This document shows positions 9,160-17,253 of a stretch of DNA of 64,000 bases, piece by piece. Each line of letters begins with the position of its first letter. Position 1 is the stretch's first letter. Source of the stretch: Romboutsia sedimentorum (lineage in GTDB: Bacteria; Bacillota; Clostridia; Peptostreptococcales; Peptostreptococcaceae); NCBI RefSeq assembly GCF_030131845.1, contig NZ_JASKYM010000004.1, forward strand, positions 1 through 64,000, written 5' to 3'. The notes beneath the pieces were generated by a model. That model ran no database searches and was not told the origin of the DNA. It saw only the letters and a list, made by a program, of their open reading frames with translations. The position numbers and the translations under genes were made by a program.

Positions 9160-9801
9160 TTAATAACCAAAGTCTTCATTTAAAAATATAACGTGAATTC
9201 TTTGTGATACTCTTTGTCTTTTTATGAGTGTATACTCGCAGCAAATTCTCTCTGGACTATAACAATCCATACAAGTACCAGTACTTGCACAAGGTGTTTT
9301 AGTTCCTATTCTTTTAGCATTAGCTGGTGCTGCTATTTCTTCGTTCCTATTAATGGCTTCCTCTACATTTTTAACTATCTTATTTACACCTGCTATTACA
9401 ATAACTTTGTCTGGTCCATAAAGCATAGCTGCTACCCTGTTTCCAGTTCCATCTACATTATAAAGTTCTCCATTTTCAGTTATTGCATTACTACTAGTAA
9501 AATAAACATCTGAAAAAAATGATTTTCTAAATATTTCTTTTAAATCATTTACATTTAAATTTTCTTTATATCTATCTAAAAAATCATATTTTCCAGTTCT
9601 TAAAAAATCTATTACACCAGTTTTAAATAATGTTACTGATCCACCACAAGCAACCAAGGATCCCTCCTCAGCTATGTCTTGTATTTTTTCTAAAAGCTGT
9701 TCTTTGTTTTCTACTAAATAACCTTCCATATTGTTTTTTTCTAATGCTTTTATAGTTCTTTTTATTCTTTGTTCATTGACCCATGCTATATTTTTATCCA
9801 T
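9160..9801 (-). CDS. LUD-domain protein (lactate utilisation-like, DUF162)
   Basis: A 213-residue soluble protein with the LUD fold: LVACGGSVTLFKTGVIDFL near residue 50, FTSSNAITENGELYNVDGTGNRVAAMLYGPDKVIVIAGVNKIV in the middle, and a C-terminal cysteine cluster TPCASTGTCMDCYSPERICC. The ITENGELYNVDGTGNRVAA stretch is typical of the short LUD proteins of Clostridia. Known LUD members (LutC-like) act in lactate or related oxidation; the short anaerobe versions are not assigned. The Cys cluster suggests metal or disulfide binding. It stands alone, without lutA or lutB neighbours. Confidence 0.85.
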   Translation of the reverse strand: MDKNIAWVNEQRIKRTIKALEKNNMEGYLVENKEQLLEKIQDIAEEGSLVACGGSVTLFKTGVIDFLRTGKYDFLDRYKENLNVNDLKEIFRKSFFSDVYFTSSNAITENGELYNVDGTGNRVAAMLYGPDKVIVIAGVNKIVKNVEEAINRNEEIAAPANAKRIGTKTPCASTGTCMDCYSPERICCEYTLIKRQRVSQRIHVIFLNEDFGY

Positions 9802-9868
9802 TTTTTACACATCCTTTATTTTTATATATATTTTATCATATTTATTTCTATTTATTTAAACTTATGCA

Positions 9869-10714
9869 TTAATTTTTATAACTTGTTTTATTTAATTTTC
9901 TAAAATATAATTTAGCATTTATTTCTGCACCTACAAGCATCATCCAACTACTCAAATAAATCCATGTCATAAGTACTATTATTCCGCCTATACTACCATA
10001 AATAACTTCATAGTTTGCATAGTAATTTGAATAATAAGAATAAGAAAGTGAAACTATTATCCAACCAAAAGTTGCGATAACTGCACCTGGTATTGCATCT
10101 TTTATTTTTATCTTTTTATTAGGAGTATATTTATACAAACTCACAAGTATTATAACTATGGTCGAAACACCGATTGTATATCTGCATATATTCCAAACGT
10201 TCATAAATATATTATCAAGTCCTATAAACCCAAATATTAAATAGCCAATTTTTTCACCATATACTAAAAATATCATAGATGAAAAAATCAAAACTAATAG
10301 TATTACTGTAAAAAAAAGACCTATAAACATTACTTTTATATAAGATCTCGTCTCTTTTACTTTGTATGAGTTATTTGCACCTCTTATTATTCCTCTTACA
10401 GCTCTTGAAGATGTCCATAGTGTAAGAACAAAACTTGTTATTATAAAACTCAAACTTTTATTTTCCATCGCTGAGTTAATTATAGACAATGTTATCTGAA
10501 ATGCACTCTCTGGCATCATATTTTGAAATATTGATATATATTTGTTCAAATGAAGAATCGGTGTATAGGCTATACTACTTATAGTAAATATTAAAAATGG
10601 AAAAAATGATAATAGCAAGTAAAAAGACATTTCTGCTGCCTTTGAATTAATTTCAGCATAGTTCGATTCTTTTTTTATAGTGTTTATGACATTTGAACTA
10701 TCTATTTTAATCAT
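9869..10714 (-). CDS. YihY/BrkB family membrane protein
   Basis: A 281-residue inner-membrane protein with about six transmembrane helices. The family core is AAEMSFYLLLSFFPFLIFTIS near residue 25, the ALT(L)WTSSRAVRGIIRG motif in the middle and the closing YGSIGGIIVLMTWIYLSSWMMLVGAEINA. Function is unsettled (formerly RNase BN, now considered a transporter-like protein). Start: ATG 10714 has GAGGAGG seven bases upstream. The longer open frame to 10780 runs back through the pgcA terminator and is not real. Confidence 0.9.
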   Translation of the reverse strand: MIKIDSSNVINTIKKESNYAEINSKAAEMSFYLLLSFFPFLIFTISSIAYTPILHLNKYISIFQNMMPESAFQITLSIINSAMENKSLSFIITSFVLTLWTSSRAVRGIIRGANNSYKVKETRSYIKVMFIGLFFTVILLVLIFSSMIFLVYGEKIGYLIFGFIGLDNIFMNVWNICRYTIGVSTIVIILVSLYKYTPNKKIKIKDAIPGAVIATFGWIIVSLSYSYYSNYYANYEVIYGSIGGIIVLMTWIYLSSWMMLVGAEINAKLYFRKLNKTSYKN

Positions 10715-10767
10715 ATAGTGCCTCCTCTCTAAATTGTTATATTTATATATATGCGTATAAATTATAA

Positions 10768-10793
10768 AAGGATGTAACATTAGCTACATCCTT
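10768..10793 (-). terminator. Rho-independent terminator behind pgcA
   Basis: AAGGATGTA (10768-10776) pairs with 10785-10793. It lies on the minus strand just after the phosphoglucomutase stop, with a T-rich tail. Confidence 0.7.
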
Positions 10794-10801
10794 AATTTTT
10801 T

Positions 10802-12502
10802 TTACATTAATTTTTGTATTGTTTTATCTATATAAGTTTTTATTTCATTAATGTTTTTATTTGAAATTTCCTCAGTATCACCTTTTACAGCTATGTAAAA
10901 TTTAAGTTTAGGCTCTGTTCCTGAAGGTCTTATAGCTACCCAAGAACCATCTTCTAAGAAATATTTTAATACGTCAGCTTTTGGAAGGTCATCTATTCCT
11001 TTACTATAATCTTTAATATCCACTACTTTAATATCATTTATTGATATTATTTTATTTTCTCTAAAGTAAGATATTATATCTTTTATCTTAGCTAATCCCT
11101 CTATTCCTTTTAAAGTCAAAGAAATAGTTTCTTCTTTAAAAAATCCATATTTGTTATAAAGTTCTATTAAACCTTCATATAAACTTAGTCCCTTAGAGAA
11201 ATAAAAAGCTGCCATCTCAGCTATTAATACTGATGCAACTACACCATCTTTGTCTCTAGCATGAGTTCCAACTAAGTATCCATAGCTTTCTTCGTATCCA
11301 AATACATAAGTTTTTTCATTTGTTTGTTCAAATAACTTTATCTTTTCTCCTATAAACTTAAATCCTGTAAGCACATTTAATACATCTACATTGTTTGATT
11401 TAGCAATATCTGCACCAAATTCAGAGGTAACTATTGTCTTTATTAGTGCTGAGTTTTCCTTTAATTCGTTTTTCTCTTTTAATCCCTCTATTATATAATT
11501 AGTTAGCATTCCACCAATTTGATTCCCAGTTAATAAAACATATTCACCATTTGTAGCTTTTACAGCAACCCCCACTCTATCACAATCTGGATCAGTAGCT
11601 ACAACTAAGTCAGCTCCATTTTCTTTAGCTGTCTTTATACCTCTATCTAAAGCTCTTTTATCTTCAGGATTTGGATAGTCAATACCTGCAAAATTAGGGT
11701 CTGGATTTTCTTCTTCTTTAACTACTATTATATTTTCAAATCCAACTTCAGATAACGCACGTCTTATCGGAACATTACCAGTTCCACAAAGTGGAGTAAA
11801 TACTATTTTAAAGTTTTTACCTACTTCTTGTATTAATTCTTTTCTTATCACTTGCTTTTTAACAGCTTCTATAAACGTACTATCATCGTCTTCACCTAGC
11901 ATTACAACTAGATTTTTATTTTTTTCATTTATAGTTGGAATTTGACTATAATCATGTATGCTGTTTATTTCTTTAGTTATAGCATTTGCAATATGAGGCA
12001 TAACTTGTGCTCCATCTTCCCAATATACCTTGTATCCATTATATTCTGGTGGATTGTGACTTGCTGTTATTACAATACCTGCTATTGCATTTAAATTTCT
12101 AAGTGCAAATGATAGTTCTGGTGTAGTTCTTAAATCATCAAATATATATGCTTTTATACCACAAGCAGCTAAAGTATTTGCAGTTTCCATGCAAAACGCT
12201 CTAGACATATGTCTATTATCATGAGCTATAACCACACCTCTATTTTTTTCTTTTTCTGTAGTATTTTTGATTATGTAATTAGCTAGTCCAAATGTAGCTC
12301 TCCTTACCGTGTAGTTATTCATCCTATTAGTTCCAGCTGATATTACTCCCCTAAGACCTGCTGTACCAAATTCTAAGTCTTTGTAGAATCTATCTTGTAT
12401 TTCTTTTTCATTCTCTTTTAGTTCCATAAGTTCTTTTTTTGTTTCTTCATCAAAATATGGATTAGTTGCCCATTCTTTGTACTTTTTCATATAATCTACC
12501 AT
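10802..12502 (-). CDS. pgcA: Phospho-sugar mutase (phosphoglucomutase/phosphomannomutase)
   Basis: A 566-residue alpha-D-phosphohexomutase that interconverts glucose 6-phosphate and glucose 1-phosphate via a phosphoserine intermediate. Motifs: GTAGLRG near the start, TASHNPPEYNGYKVY (active-site Ser), DPDCDRVGVA (Mg-binding loop), GYEESYGYLVG (sugar-binding) and RPSGTEPKLKFY (phosphate-binding). Length matches the long Firmicute form. Start ATG 12502 has GGAG six bases upstream; an ATG at 12514 is possible but has a poor spacing. Glucose 1-phosphate is the substrate of the RmlA encoded 3 kb further on, so this gene could feed the dTDP-sugar route. That link is inferred. Confidence 0.93.
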   Translation of the reverse strand: MVDYMKKYKEWATNPYFDEETKKELMELKENEKEIQDRFYKDLEFGTAGLRGVISAGTNRMNNYTVRRATFGLANYIIKNTTEKEKNRGVVIAHDNRHMSRAFCMETANTLAACGIKAYIFDDLRTTPELSFALRNLNAIAGIVITASHNPPEYNGYKVYWEDGAQVMPHIANAITKEINSIHDYSQIPTINEKNKNLVVMLGEDDDSTFIEAVKKQVIRKELIQEVGKNFKIVFTPLCGTGNVPIRRALSEVGFENIIVVKEEENPDPNFAGIDYPNPEDKRALDRGIKTAKENGADLVVATDPDCDRVGVAVKATNGEYVLLTGNQIGGMLTNYIIEGLKEKNELKENSALIKTIVTSEFGADIAKSNNVDVLNVLTGFKFIGEKIKLFEQTNEKTYVFGYEESYGYLVGTHARDKDGVVASVLIAEMAAFYFSKGLSLYEGLIELYNKYGFFKEETISLTLKGIEGLAKIKDIISYFRENKIISINDIKVVDIKDYSKGIDDLPKADVLKYFLEDGSWVAIRPSGTEPKLKFYIAVKGDTEEISNKNINEIKTYIDKTIQKLM

Positions 12503-12651
12503 CAAACACTCCATAATTAAATTAATCTCCCTTTCATCATAAGTATAACGTGTTATAGCCTTAATTATAAGCCTATTATTATTAATAATATACTGTTTTT
12601 AGCTGTAAGTAAAGACACTATAATTAATAATTCATATCAATAAAAAAACAG

Positions 12652-12676
12652 TTCTGTATATATAATATATACAGAA
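12652..12676 (-). terminator. Rho-independent terminator
   Basis: TTCTGTATATA (12652-12662) pairs with 12666-12676, followed on the minus strand by CTG and a run of seven T. It closes the 3D-domain gene. Confidence 0.8.
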
Positions 12677-12709
12677 TTTTTTAAATATAACTTTAACCCT
12701 TTCATTCAT

Positions 12710-13540
12710 TTACCTAGCAACATTAATTTCTATGCTCTGTCTTCCCCAGCTCTGTGCTTGACTTTCACTATTCATAAAAATATCTATTCTATTTCCTTTT
12801 ATTGCACCTCCACAATCTTCAGCTATAAAACTCATACCAAATTTAGGTATATATATTTTTGATCCGTATGGTATAACACTAGGGTCAACTGCAATTGTCC
12901 CCCATTTAGGTACTGTACCCATAGATGTTATTGAATCTCCTGCATATGCTGTAGCTACTACACTCATTTGTCTTGAATCAGACTGTTTTGAACTAGATTG
13001 TTTTAAATCAGATTCTCTTGAATTAGATTCTCTTGATGCAACTATTATATCTTCTTTTATACCTTTTTTCACAATTTTATTTGTTGGCTCTTTTACTATG
13101 TTCTCTTTAATTAATTCTTTATTTACTAGTTCATCATCATTATATATCAATTCGTAAACCAACTCTTTTTTTCCTTCTTTTCCTTCTTGTTCTAACTTTG
13201 TATTTCCTTTTTCTATATTTTTATCTTCAACTAAATTAACTTCAAAAGGAATTTTATCATATTCTTTTTGTGTTACCTTATTTACATTTGTAACTTTTAT
13301 ATTCATATAATCAGTTAATTTTGTATCTAAAGCAGGACTTATTTCATCATCTTCATCATACTTTATTTTTTCTTCATCCAATAAACCTTTAACTGTTTTT
13401 TGAAAACTTGATATTTTTATTTTTTCACCTTTAACTACTATATTTAATTGTTCTTTTTTTAAAGTCCAATATCCTCCTAATAATATCCCCATCACTAACA
13501 CACCTACTACACTAATTGTTATTATTTTACCTTCTTTCAT
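12710..13540 (-). CDS. 3D-domain cell-wall protein with DUF348 and G5-like region
   Basis: A 276-residue protein with an N-terminal membrane anchor or signal (IITISVVGVLVMGILLGGYW). A DUF348-like segment (LNIVVKGEKIKISSFQKTVKGLL) and a G5-like strand region follow, then a Ser/Arg/Gln-rich linker (about 170-195), and last a 3D domain. The 3D domain starts VVATAYAGDSITSMGT and keeps the three aspartates in AVDPSVIPYG, AEDCGGAIKG and RIDIF. This layout is that of YabE/YocH-type wall proteins related to resuscitation factors. Such proteins act outside the cell on peptidoglycan, usually as lytic transglycosylase-like enzymes. The usual DTGG is DCGG here. Upstream is an exact WalR-type box (13613-13629). 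Confidence 0.85.
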   Translation of the reverse strand: MKEGKIITISVVGVLVMGILLGGYWTLKKEQLNIVVKGEKIKISSFQKTVKGLLDEEKIKYDEDDEISPALDTKLTDYMNIKVTNVNKVTQKEYDKIPFEVNLVEDKNIEKGNTKLEQEGKEGKKELVYELIYNDDELVNKELIKENIVKEPTNKIVKKGIKEDIIVASRESNSRESDLKQSSSKQSDSRQMSVVATAYAGDSITSMGTVPKWGTIAVDPSVIPYGSKIYIPKFGMSFIAEDCGGAIKGNRIDIFMNSESQAQSWGRQSIEINVAR

Positions 13541-13591
13541 AATAGACCCCCTTTTTTTTAACCAAATTTACATTTAATCATATTTATATAT

Positions 13592-13629
13592 ATTATATCT
13601 ATTTCTAAAATATGTAACTATTTTGTAAC
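13592..13629 (-). promoter_or_regulatory. WalR-type box overlapping a sigma-A promoter
   Basis: TGTAAC (13613-13618), five bases, TGTAAC (13624-13629) fits the WalR consensus TGTWAH-N5-TGTWAH exactly. A minus-strand -10 (TATAAT, complement of 13592-13597) places the -35 at 13615-13620, inside the box. The downstream gene is a 3D wall protein, a class controlled by WalR in Bacillus. Confidence 0.6.
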
Positions 13630-13647
13630 TTTTATTTTTACTAAAGT

Positions 13648-13705
13648 TAAATACATTGAAAGGCTAGATTAAAATAAATTTTAATCTAGCCTTTCAATGT
13701 ATTTA
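13648..13705 (-). terminator. 28-bp perfect inverted repeat
   Basis: The arms 13648-13675 and 13678-13705 are exact complements with only two bases between them. It lies 20 nt behind the 172-aa gene and probably ends its transcription, although the T-run is weak. Its length is far above that of the other terminators here. Confidence 0.75.
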
Positions 13706-13724
13706 TATTCAATTTATATTGTGT

Positions 13725-14243
13725 CTACTCTGATGTTATTTCAAATGATCCTTTTACTAATACAACTTTATTTCCACTTATTTCTACAGGCGGATCCACA
13801 ATCAAATCTACTAAGGCAACATTAATATTTGTTGTAGCTGGATTTTTCACACTGTATCCAACCACCATATATGGTAATTTATTGCCATTTTCACCATCTG
13901 ACTCTATCGGTAGTATATCACTTTGTGAAATCCATCCATTTATATCAGTATAAAGAGTACTTATTTCAAAGTTATCGCTACTTACTAAGCACTTTACCGA
14001 TACTGAATATGTTAAGTATCCTGACACCCTAACTTCATATAAATTAACATTCCCTTTTATTTGTTGATTTGGGCAGATAGTTGTTATATTTTCAACAGGG
14101 TATTGTCCTAGCTGCAAATCTTGTTCTAAATTATCGGTATTGGCAGCTACAGAATATTTAATTTGATCTGTTGATATAGAATATTCTATACCATCTGGAA
14201 CTGAAATTAAATTTTCAAAATTAATGATATTATTACAATTCAT
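13725..14243 (-). CDS. Putative spore-associated protein of unknown family
   Basis: A 172-residue, leaderless, acidic, beta-strand-rich protein. It starts MNCNNIINFENLISVPDGIEY and has a central core with regular strand spacing (NVNLYEVRVSGYLTYSVSVKCLVS). It ends KVVLVKGSFEITSE. The central part faintly recalls SPOCS/DUF3794 proteins such as that at 51272. I do not recognise the family. A sigma-K type promoter lies directly upstream (14339-14366), so late mother-cell expression and a place in the spore outer layers are likely. GGAGG precedes ATG 14243. Confidence 0.65.
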   Translation of the reverse strand: MNCNNIINFENLISVPDGIEYSISTDQIKYSVAANTDNLEQDLQLGQYPVENITTICPNQQIKGNVNLYEVRVSGYLTYSVSVKCLVSSDNFEISTLYTDINGWISQSDILPIESDGENGNKLPYMVVGYSVKNPATTNINVALVDLIVDPPVEISGNKVVLVKGSFEITSE

Positions 14244-14338
14244 CTATAGTATTCCTCCAATGCTCATTTATAAATCACAATACAAAATATCGAATAAAAA
14301 GTATTAATATATATAATATTTTGCATAGTAATTTATTG

Positions 14339-14366
14339 TATAGTATGCTTAATTTTATAGTTTAGT
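14339..14366 (-). promoter_or_regulatory. Sigma-K type promoter
   Basis: Minus strand: AC (14365-14366), 17 bases, CATACTATA (14339-14347). It fits AC-N17-CATAnnnTA and drives the 172-aa gene. Confidence 0.65.
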
Positions 14367-14374
14367 TCTATTTT

Positions 14375-15334
14375 TTAAACTTTATTTTCCAAATACCAGT
14401 TTATAGTTTCAACTATTCCGTCTTCAAATTTATACTTTGGTCTCCAGTTGAGCTGTTTTTGGATTTTTGAAGGATCAATTGCATATCTTAAATCATGTCC
14501 TGGTCTATCTTTTACATAACTAATAAGAGAGTCTGATTTTTTTAATTCTTTTATTATAATCTTTACAACTTCTAGATTGGTTTTTTCATTATGACCTCCT
14601 ACATTATAAATTTCTCCAATTTTCCCATTATTCAGTATAAGATCTATTGCACTGCAATGGTCATAAACATGGAGCCAATCTCTCACATTTAAGCCATTTC
14701 CGTATACAGTTAATTTTTCATTATTTATTGCCTTATTTATCATATTAGGAATTAATTTTTCCATAAATTGATATGGTCCATAATTGTTTGAACATCTTGA
14801 TATAGTAACAGGCATACTATAAGTTCTAAAATAAGCTTGAACCAACATATCCGCAGATGCCTTAGATGCAGAATAAGGAGAACTTGGATTTATTGGAGTA
14901 TCTTCTGTGAAAAACAAATCTAATTTATCTAATGGTAAGTCTCCATATACTTCATCTGTTGATACTTGGTGAAATCTTTTTACTTTATATTTTTTAGATG
15001 CATCTAATAAAATTTGTGTCCCTAGTATATTTGTAACTACAAATATTTCTGGATTTAATATAGAATTGTCTACATGAGACTCAGCTGCAAAATTAACAAC
15101 TATATCAAATTTTTCTTTCTCAAAGAGATTAAATACAAAAACTCTATCTGATATGTCACCCTTTATAAACTTATAGTTAGGATTGTTTTCTATAGTCTTT
15201 AAATTTTCAAGATTAGCTGCATACGTTAAATTATCTAAGTTTACTACTTTATAATTTTGATATTTATTTAAAATATAATGGACAAAATTTGATCCAATAA
15301 ATCCTCCCCCACCAGTTATTAATATTTTTTTCAT
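14375..15334 (-). CDS. rfbB: dTDP-glucose 4,6-dehydratase
   Basis: A 319-residue short-chain dehydrogenase/reductase. It converts dTDP-glucose to dTDP-4-keto-6-deoxyglucose with tightly bound NAD. Motifs: ILITGGGGFIGSNF (NAD site), VSTDEVYGD (Thr-Asp-Glu catalytic group), YSASKASADMLVQAY (YxxxK) and SRCSNNYGPYQ. Start: ATG 15334 has AAGGAG 11 nt upstream; the ATG at 15361 precedes that site and lies inside the end of the rmlA frame. It is the last gene of a seven-gene minus-strand operon with rfbA directly ahead. No rmlC or rmlD is present, so the keto sugar probably goes to the aminotransferase rather than to rhamnose. Confidence 0.95.
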   Translation of the reverse strand: MKKILITGGGGFIGSNFVHYILNKYQNYKVVNLDNLTYAANLENLKTIENNPNYKFIKGDISDRVFVFNLFEKEKFDIVVNFAAESHVDNSILNPEIFVVTNILGTQILLDASKKYKVKRFHQVSTDEVYGDLPLDKLDLFFTEDTPINPSSPYSASKASADMLVQAYFRTYSMPVTISRCSNNYGPYQFMEKLIPNMINKAINNEKLTVYGNGLNVRDWLHVYDHCSAIDLILNNGKIGEIYNVGGHNEKTNLEVVKIIIKELKKSDSLISYVKDRPGHDLRYAIDPSKIQKQLNWRPKYKFEDGIVETINWYLENKV

Positions 15335-15350
15335 ATTAAAATTTGCTCCT

Positions 15351-16220
15351 TTATGCTTCATTTGCTATTTTTAATAAATATTTGCCATAAGCTGTTTTTT
15401 TTAGATATTTTGCTTGGTCTATTAGCTGATTATTATTTATATATCCTTTTCTATATGCTATTTCTTCTATACATCCAACATATAAACCTTGCCTTTTTTG
15501 TATTGTCGAAATAAAATTCGAAGCATCTAATAACCCATTATATGTTCCAGTATCTAGCCAAGCCATACCTCTTCCTAACAATTCCACTTTCAATTTATTC
15601 ATTTTTAAATATTCATTATTTATTGAAGTTATTTCTAACTCTCCTCTTTGTGATGGTTTTACAGATTTAGCAATCTCTATTACTTGGTTGTCATAAAAAT
15701 ATAACCCAGGAACTGCATAATTAGACTTTGGCATACTTGGTTTCTCTTCTATTGACAATACATTAAATTTATCATCAAATTCTACAACCCCAAAATCCCG
15801 AGGCTCTTCTACTATATAACCAAAAATTGTAGCTCCTTCTTTTCTTTTTACAGCATTTTCTAGCTTTTGTGTAAATTCACTTCCATAAAATATATTATCT
15901 CCTAATATTAATGCTACGTTGTCATTTCCTATAAATGATTCTCCTAGTATAAAAGCTTGTGCTAACCCCTTTGGTTCTTCCTGTATTTTGTATTGAATAC
16001 TTATGCCTAGATTTTTTCCATCTCCTAATAAATCCTGAAATACTAGAGTATCTCTTGGAGTTGATATTATTAGAATTTCTCTTATTCCTGCAAGCATTAA
16101 AATTGATAATGGGTAATATATCATAGGTTTGTCGTATATTGGTAAGATTTGCTTTGATATAGATTTAGTTAGGGGATGAAGTCTAGTTCCTAGACCCCCA
16201 GCTAATATTATGCCCTTCAT
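15351..16220 (-). CDS. rfbA: Glucose-1-phosphate thymidylyltransferase
   Basis: A 289-residue nucleotidyltransferase that joins glucose 1-phosphate and dTTP to dTDP-glucose. The signature [17 protein letters not shown] with [12 protein letters not shown] at the N-terminus, the metal-binding GDNIFYG near residue 110 and [20 protein letters not shown] are as in Rml[18 protein letters not shown] lies near the C-terminus. Length is normal. It lies 22 nt behind the MaoC gene and its stop is 16 nt ahead of the rfbB start. Confidence 0.96.
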   Translation of the reverse strand: MKGIILAGGLGTRLHPLTKSISKQILPIYDKPMIYYPLSILMLAGIREILIISTPRDTLVFQDLLGDGKNLGISIQYKIQEEPKGLAQAFILGESFIGNDNVALILGDNIFYGSEFTQKLENAVKRKEGATIFGYIVEEPRDFGVVEFDDKFNVLSIEEKPSMPKSNYAVPGLYFYDNQVIEIAKSVKPSQRGELEITSINNEYLKMNKLKVELLGRGMAWLDTGTYNGLLDASNFISTIQKRQGLYVGCIEEIAYRKGYINNNQLIDQAKYLKKTAYGKYLLKIANEA

Positions 16221-16242
16221 ATAATGTCACCTTCTTTAATTG

Positions 16243-16659
16243 TTATTTATCACTAGGTGGTATTACCTGTGCAATACCTTCTGTAACTATTTCTCCAAAT
16301 TGGTTGTAGCAGACTGTTTTAAGTTTTAAGATAGTAAATTTTTCTTTATCTATTATTTCTATAATTTCAACTTCAGCTTTAATTGTATCGCCTATTTTTA
16401 CTGCTTTTTTAAAATTAATACTTTGACTCAAATATATAGTCCCATTTCCAGGAAGCTTCATACCTAATACTGATGATATTAATCCTGCACTTATCATGCC
16501 ATGAGCTATACGAGTTTCGAATTTTGTATTTTTAGCATATTCCTCATTTATATGTGCATAGTTAAAATCTCCAGTAATACCTGCAAAGCTATATACGTCG
16601 TATTCACTTATTGTCTTTGTAGTATCTGATTTTTGACCTATATAATATATATTTTCCAT
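16243..16659 (-). CDS. MaoC-type hydratase in the amino-sugar operon
   Basis: A 138-residue hot-dog protein of the (R)-specific enoyl-CoA hydratase family. The catalytic Asp and His are in AGITGDFNYAHINEEYA (hydratase motif), followed by RIAHGMISAGLISSVLGMKLPG. Such enzymes hydrate a 2-enoyl-CoA to a 3-hydroxyacyl-CoA. Its place between an acyltransferase and rfbA suggests it makes the acyl-CoA used to acylate the amino sugar. In Bacillus anthracis a crotonase-type hydratase plays that role for anthrose; here a non-homologous hydratase would do the same. The fatty-acid role is the alternative, but no such genes are near. Confidence 0.88.
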   Translation of the reverse strand: MENIYYIGQKSDTTKTISEYDVYSFAGITGDFNYAHINEEYAKNTKFETRIAHGMISAGLISSVLGMKLPGNGTIYLSQSINFKKAVKIGDTIKAEVEIIEIIDKEKFTILKLKTVCYNQFGEIVTEGIAQVIPPSDK

Positions 16660-16665
16660 ATTTTT

Positions 16666-17238
16666 TTAGCTCCTTATATGGTTATTTGATTGAATATATT
16701 TTTTTTCTAGCTCTAGTAGCTCTTTAGATCGCTCTCCTACTGCCTTTGCTGGTATTCCTATATAAGTTTTCCAAGGTATTGTAGGTTTATTTACTAATGA
16801 CATAGCTCCAACTGCAACACCTTCTTCAATTATTACCCCTGGAAATATAACACTATTGCATCCTATTATTCCGTGTTTTTTTATTATTACGCTTCCTTTT
16901 TTTATATTCTTGTACTCATCTGGAACAGTTGGGTTTGTAAGAAATTTTCCAGAATAGTCATCAGATCTAGTAAATATATTTACATAATGAGATAAGCCAC
17001 TAAAATCCTCCATATATATTCCCTCATCGCCTCCAGCTACATGGCAGTACACTGATATGTGTATATTATTTCCAAGTTCTATTTTTCCTGATAGTATACA
17101 GAAGTCATCTATTTTACAATTATCTCCTATTATCATTTTTTCTGGATTATATATAGATGTAGTTTTACTTATTCTCACATTACTGCCTATATATTTAAAG
17201 CCAATTTCTTTCAATTCTATATCTGTATAATATGCCAT
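16666..17238 (-). CDS. Hexapeptide-repeat acyltransferase (VioB/WeeI-like)
   Basis: A 190-residue left-handed beta-helix transferase with hexad repeats (IIGDNCKIDDFCILSG, IELGNNIHIS, VIIKKHGIIGCNSVIFPGVIIEEGVAVGAMSLV). It opens YYTDIELKEIGFKYIGSNVRISK, a start I know from O-antigen acyltransferases that act on dTDP-4-amino-4,6-dideoxy sugars. It would transfer an acyl group from acyl-CoA to the amino group of the sugar made by the aminotransferase at 18386. It lies 6 nt ahead of the hydratase gene and 15 nt behind a glycosyltransferase. The acyl group is not readable from sequence; the neighbouring hydratase hints at a 3-hydroxyacyl chain. Confidence 0.83.
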   Translation of the reverse strand: MAYYTDIELKEIGFKYIGSNVRISKTTSIYNPEKMIIGDNCKIDDFCILSGKIELGNNIHISVYCHVAGGDEGIYMEDFSGLSHYVNIFTRSDDYSGKFLTNPTVPDEYKNIKKGSVIIKKHGIIGCNSVIFPGVIIEEGVAVGAMSLVNKPTIPWKTYIGIPAKAVGERSKELLELEKKYIQSNNHIRS

Positions 17239-17253
17239 TAATTTATTCCTTTC

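Noticed and set aside
10715..10780. Longer N-terminus of the YihY protein
   Set aside because: Runs through the pgcA terminator and has no ribosome site; ATG 10714 has GAGGAGG.
13725..14243. Endospore appendage (DUF3992) protein
   Set aside because: Size and strands would fit but the double-Cys connector motif is absent; left as unknown family.
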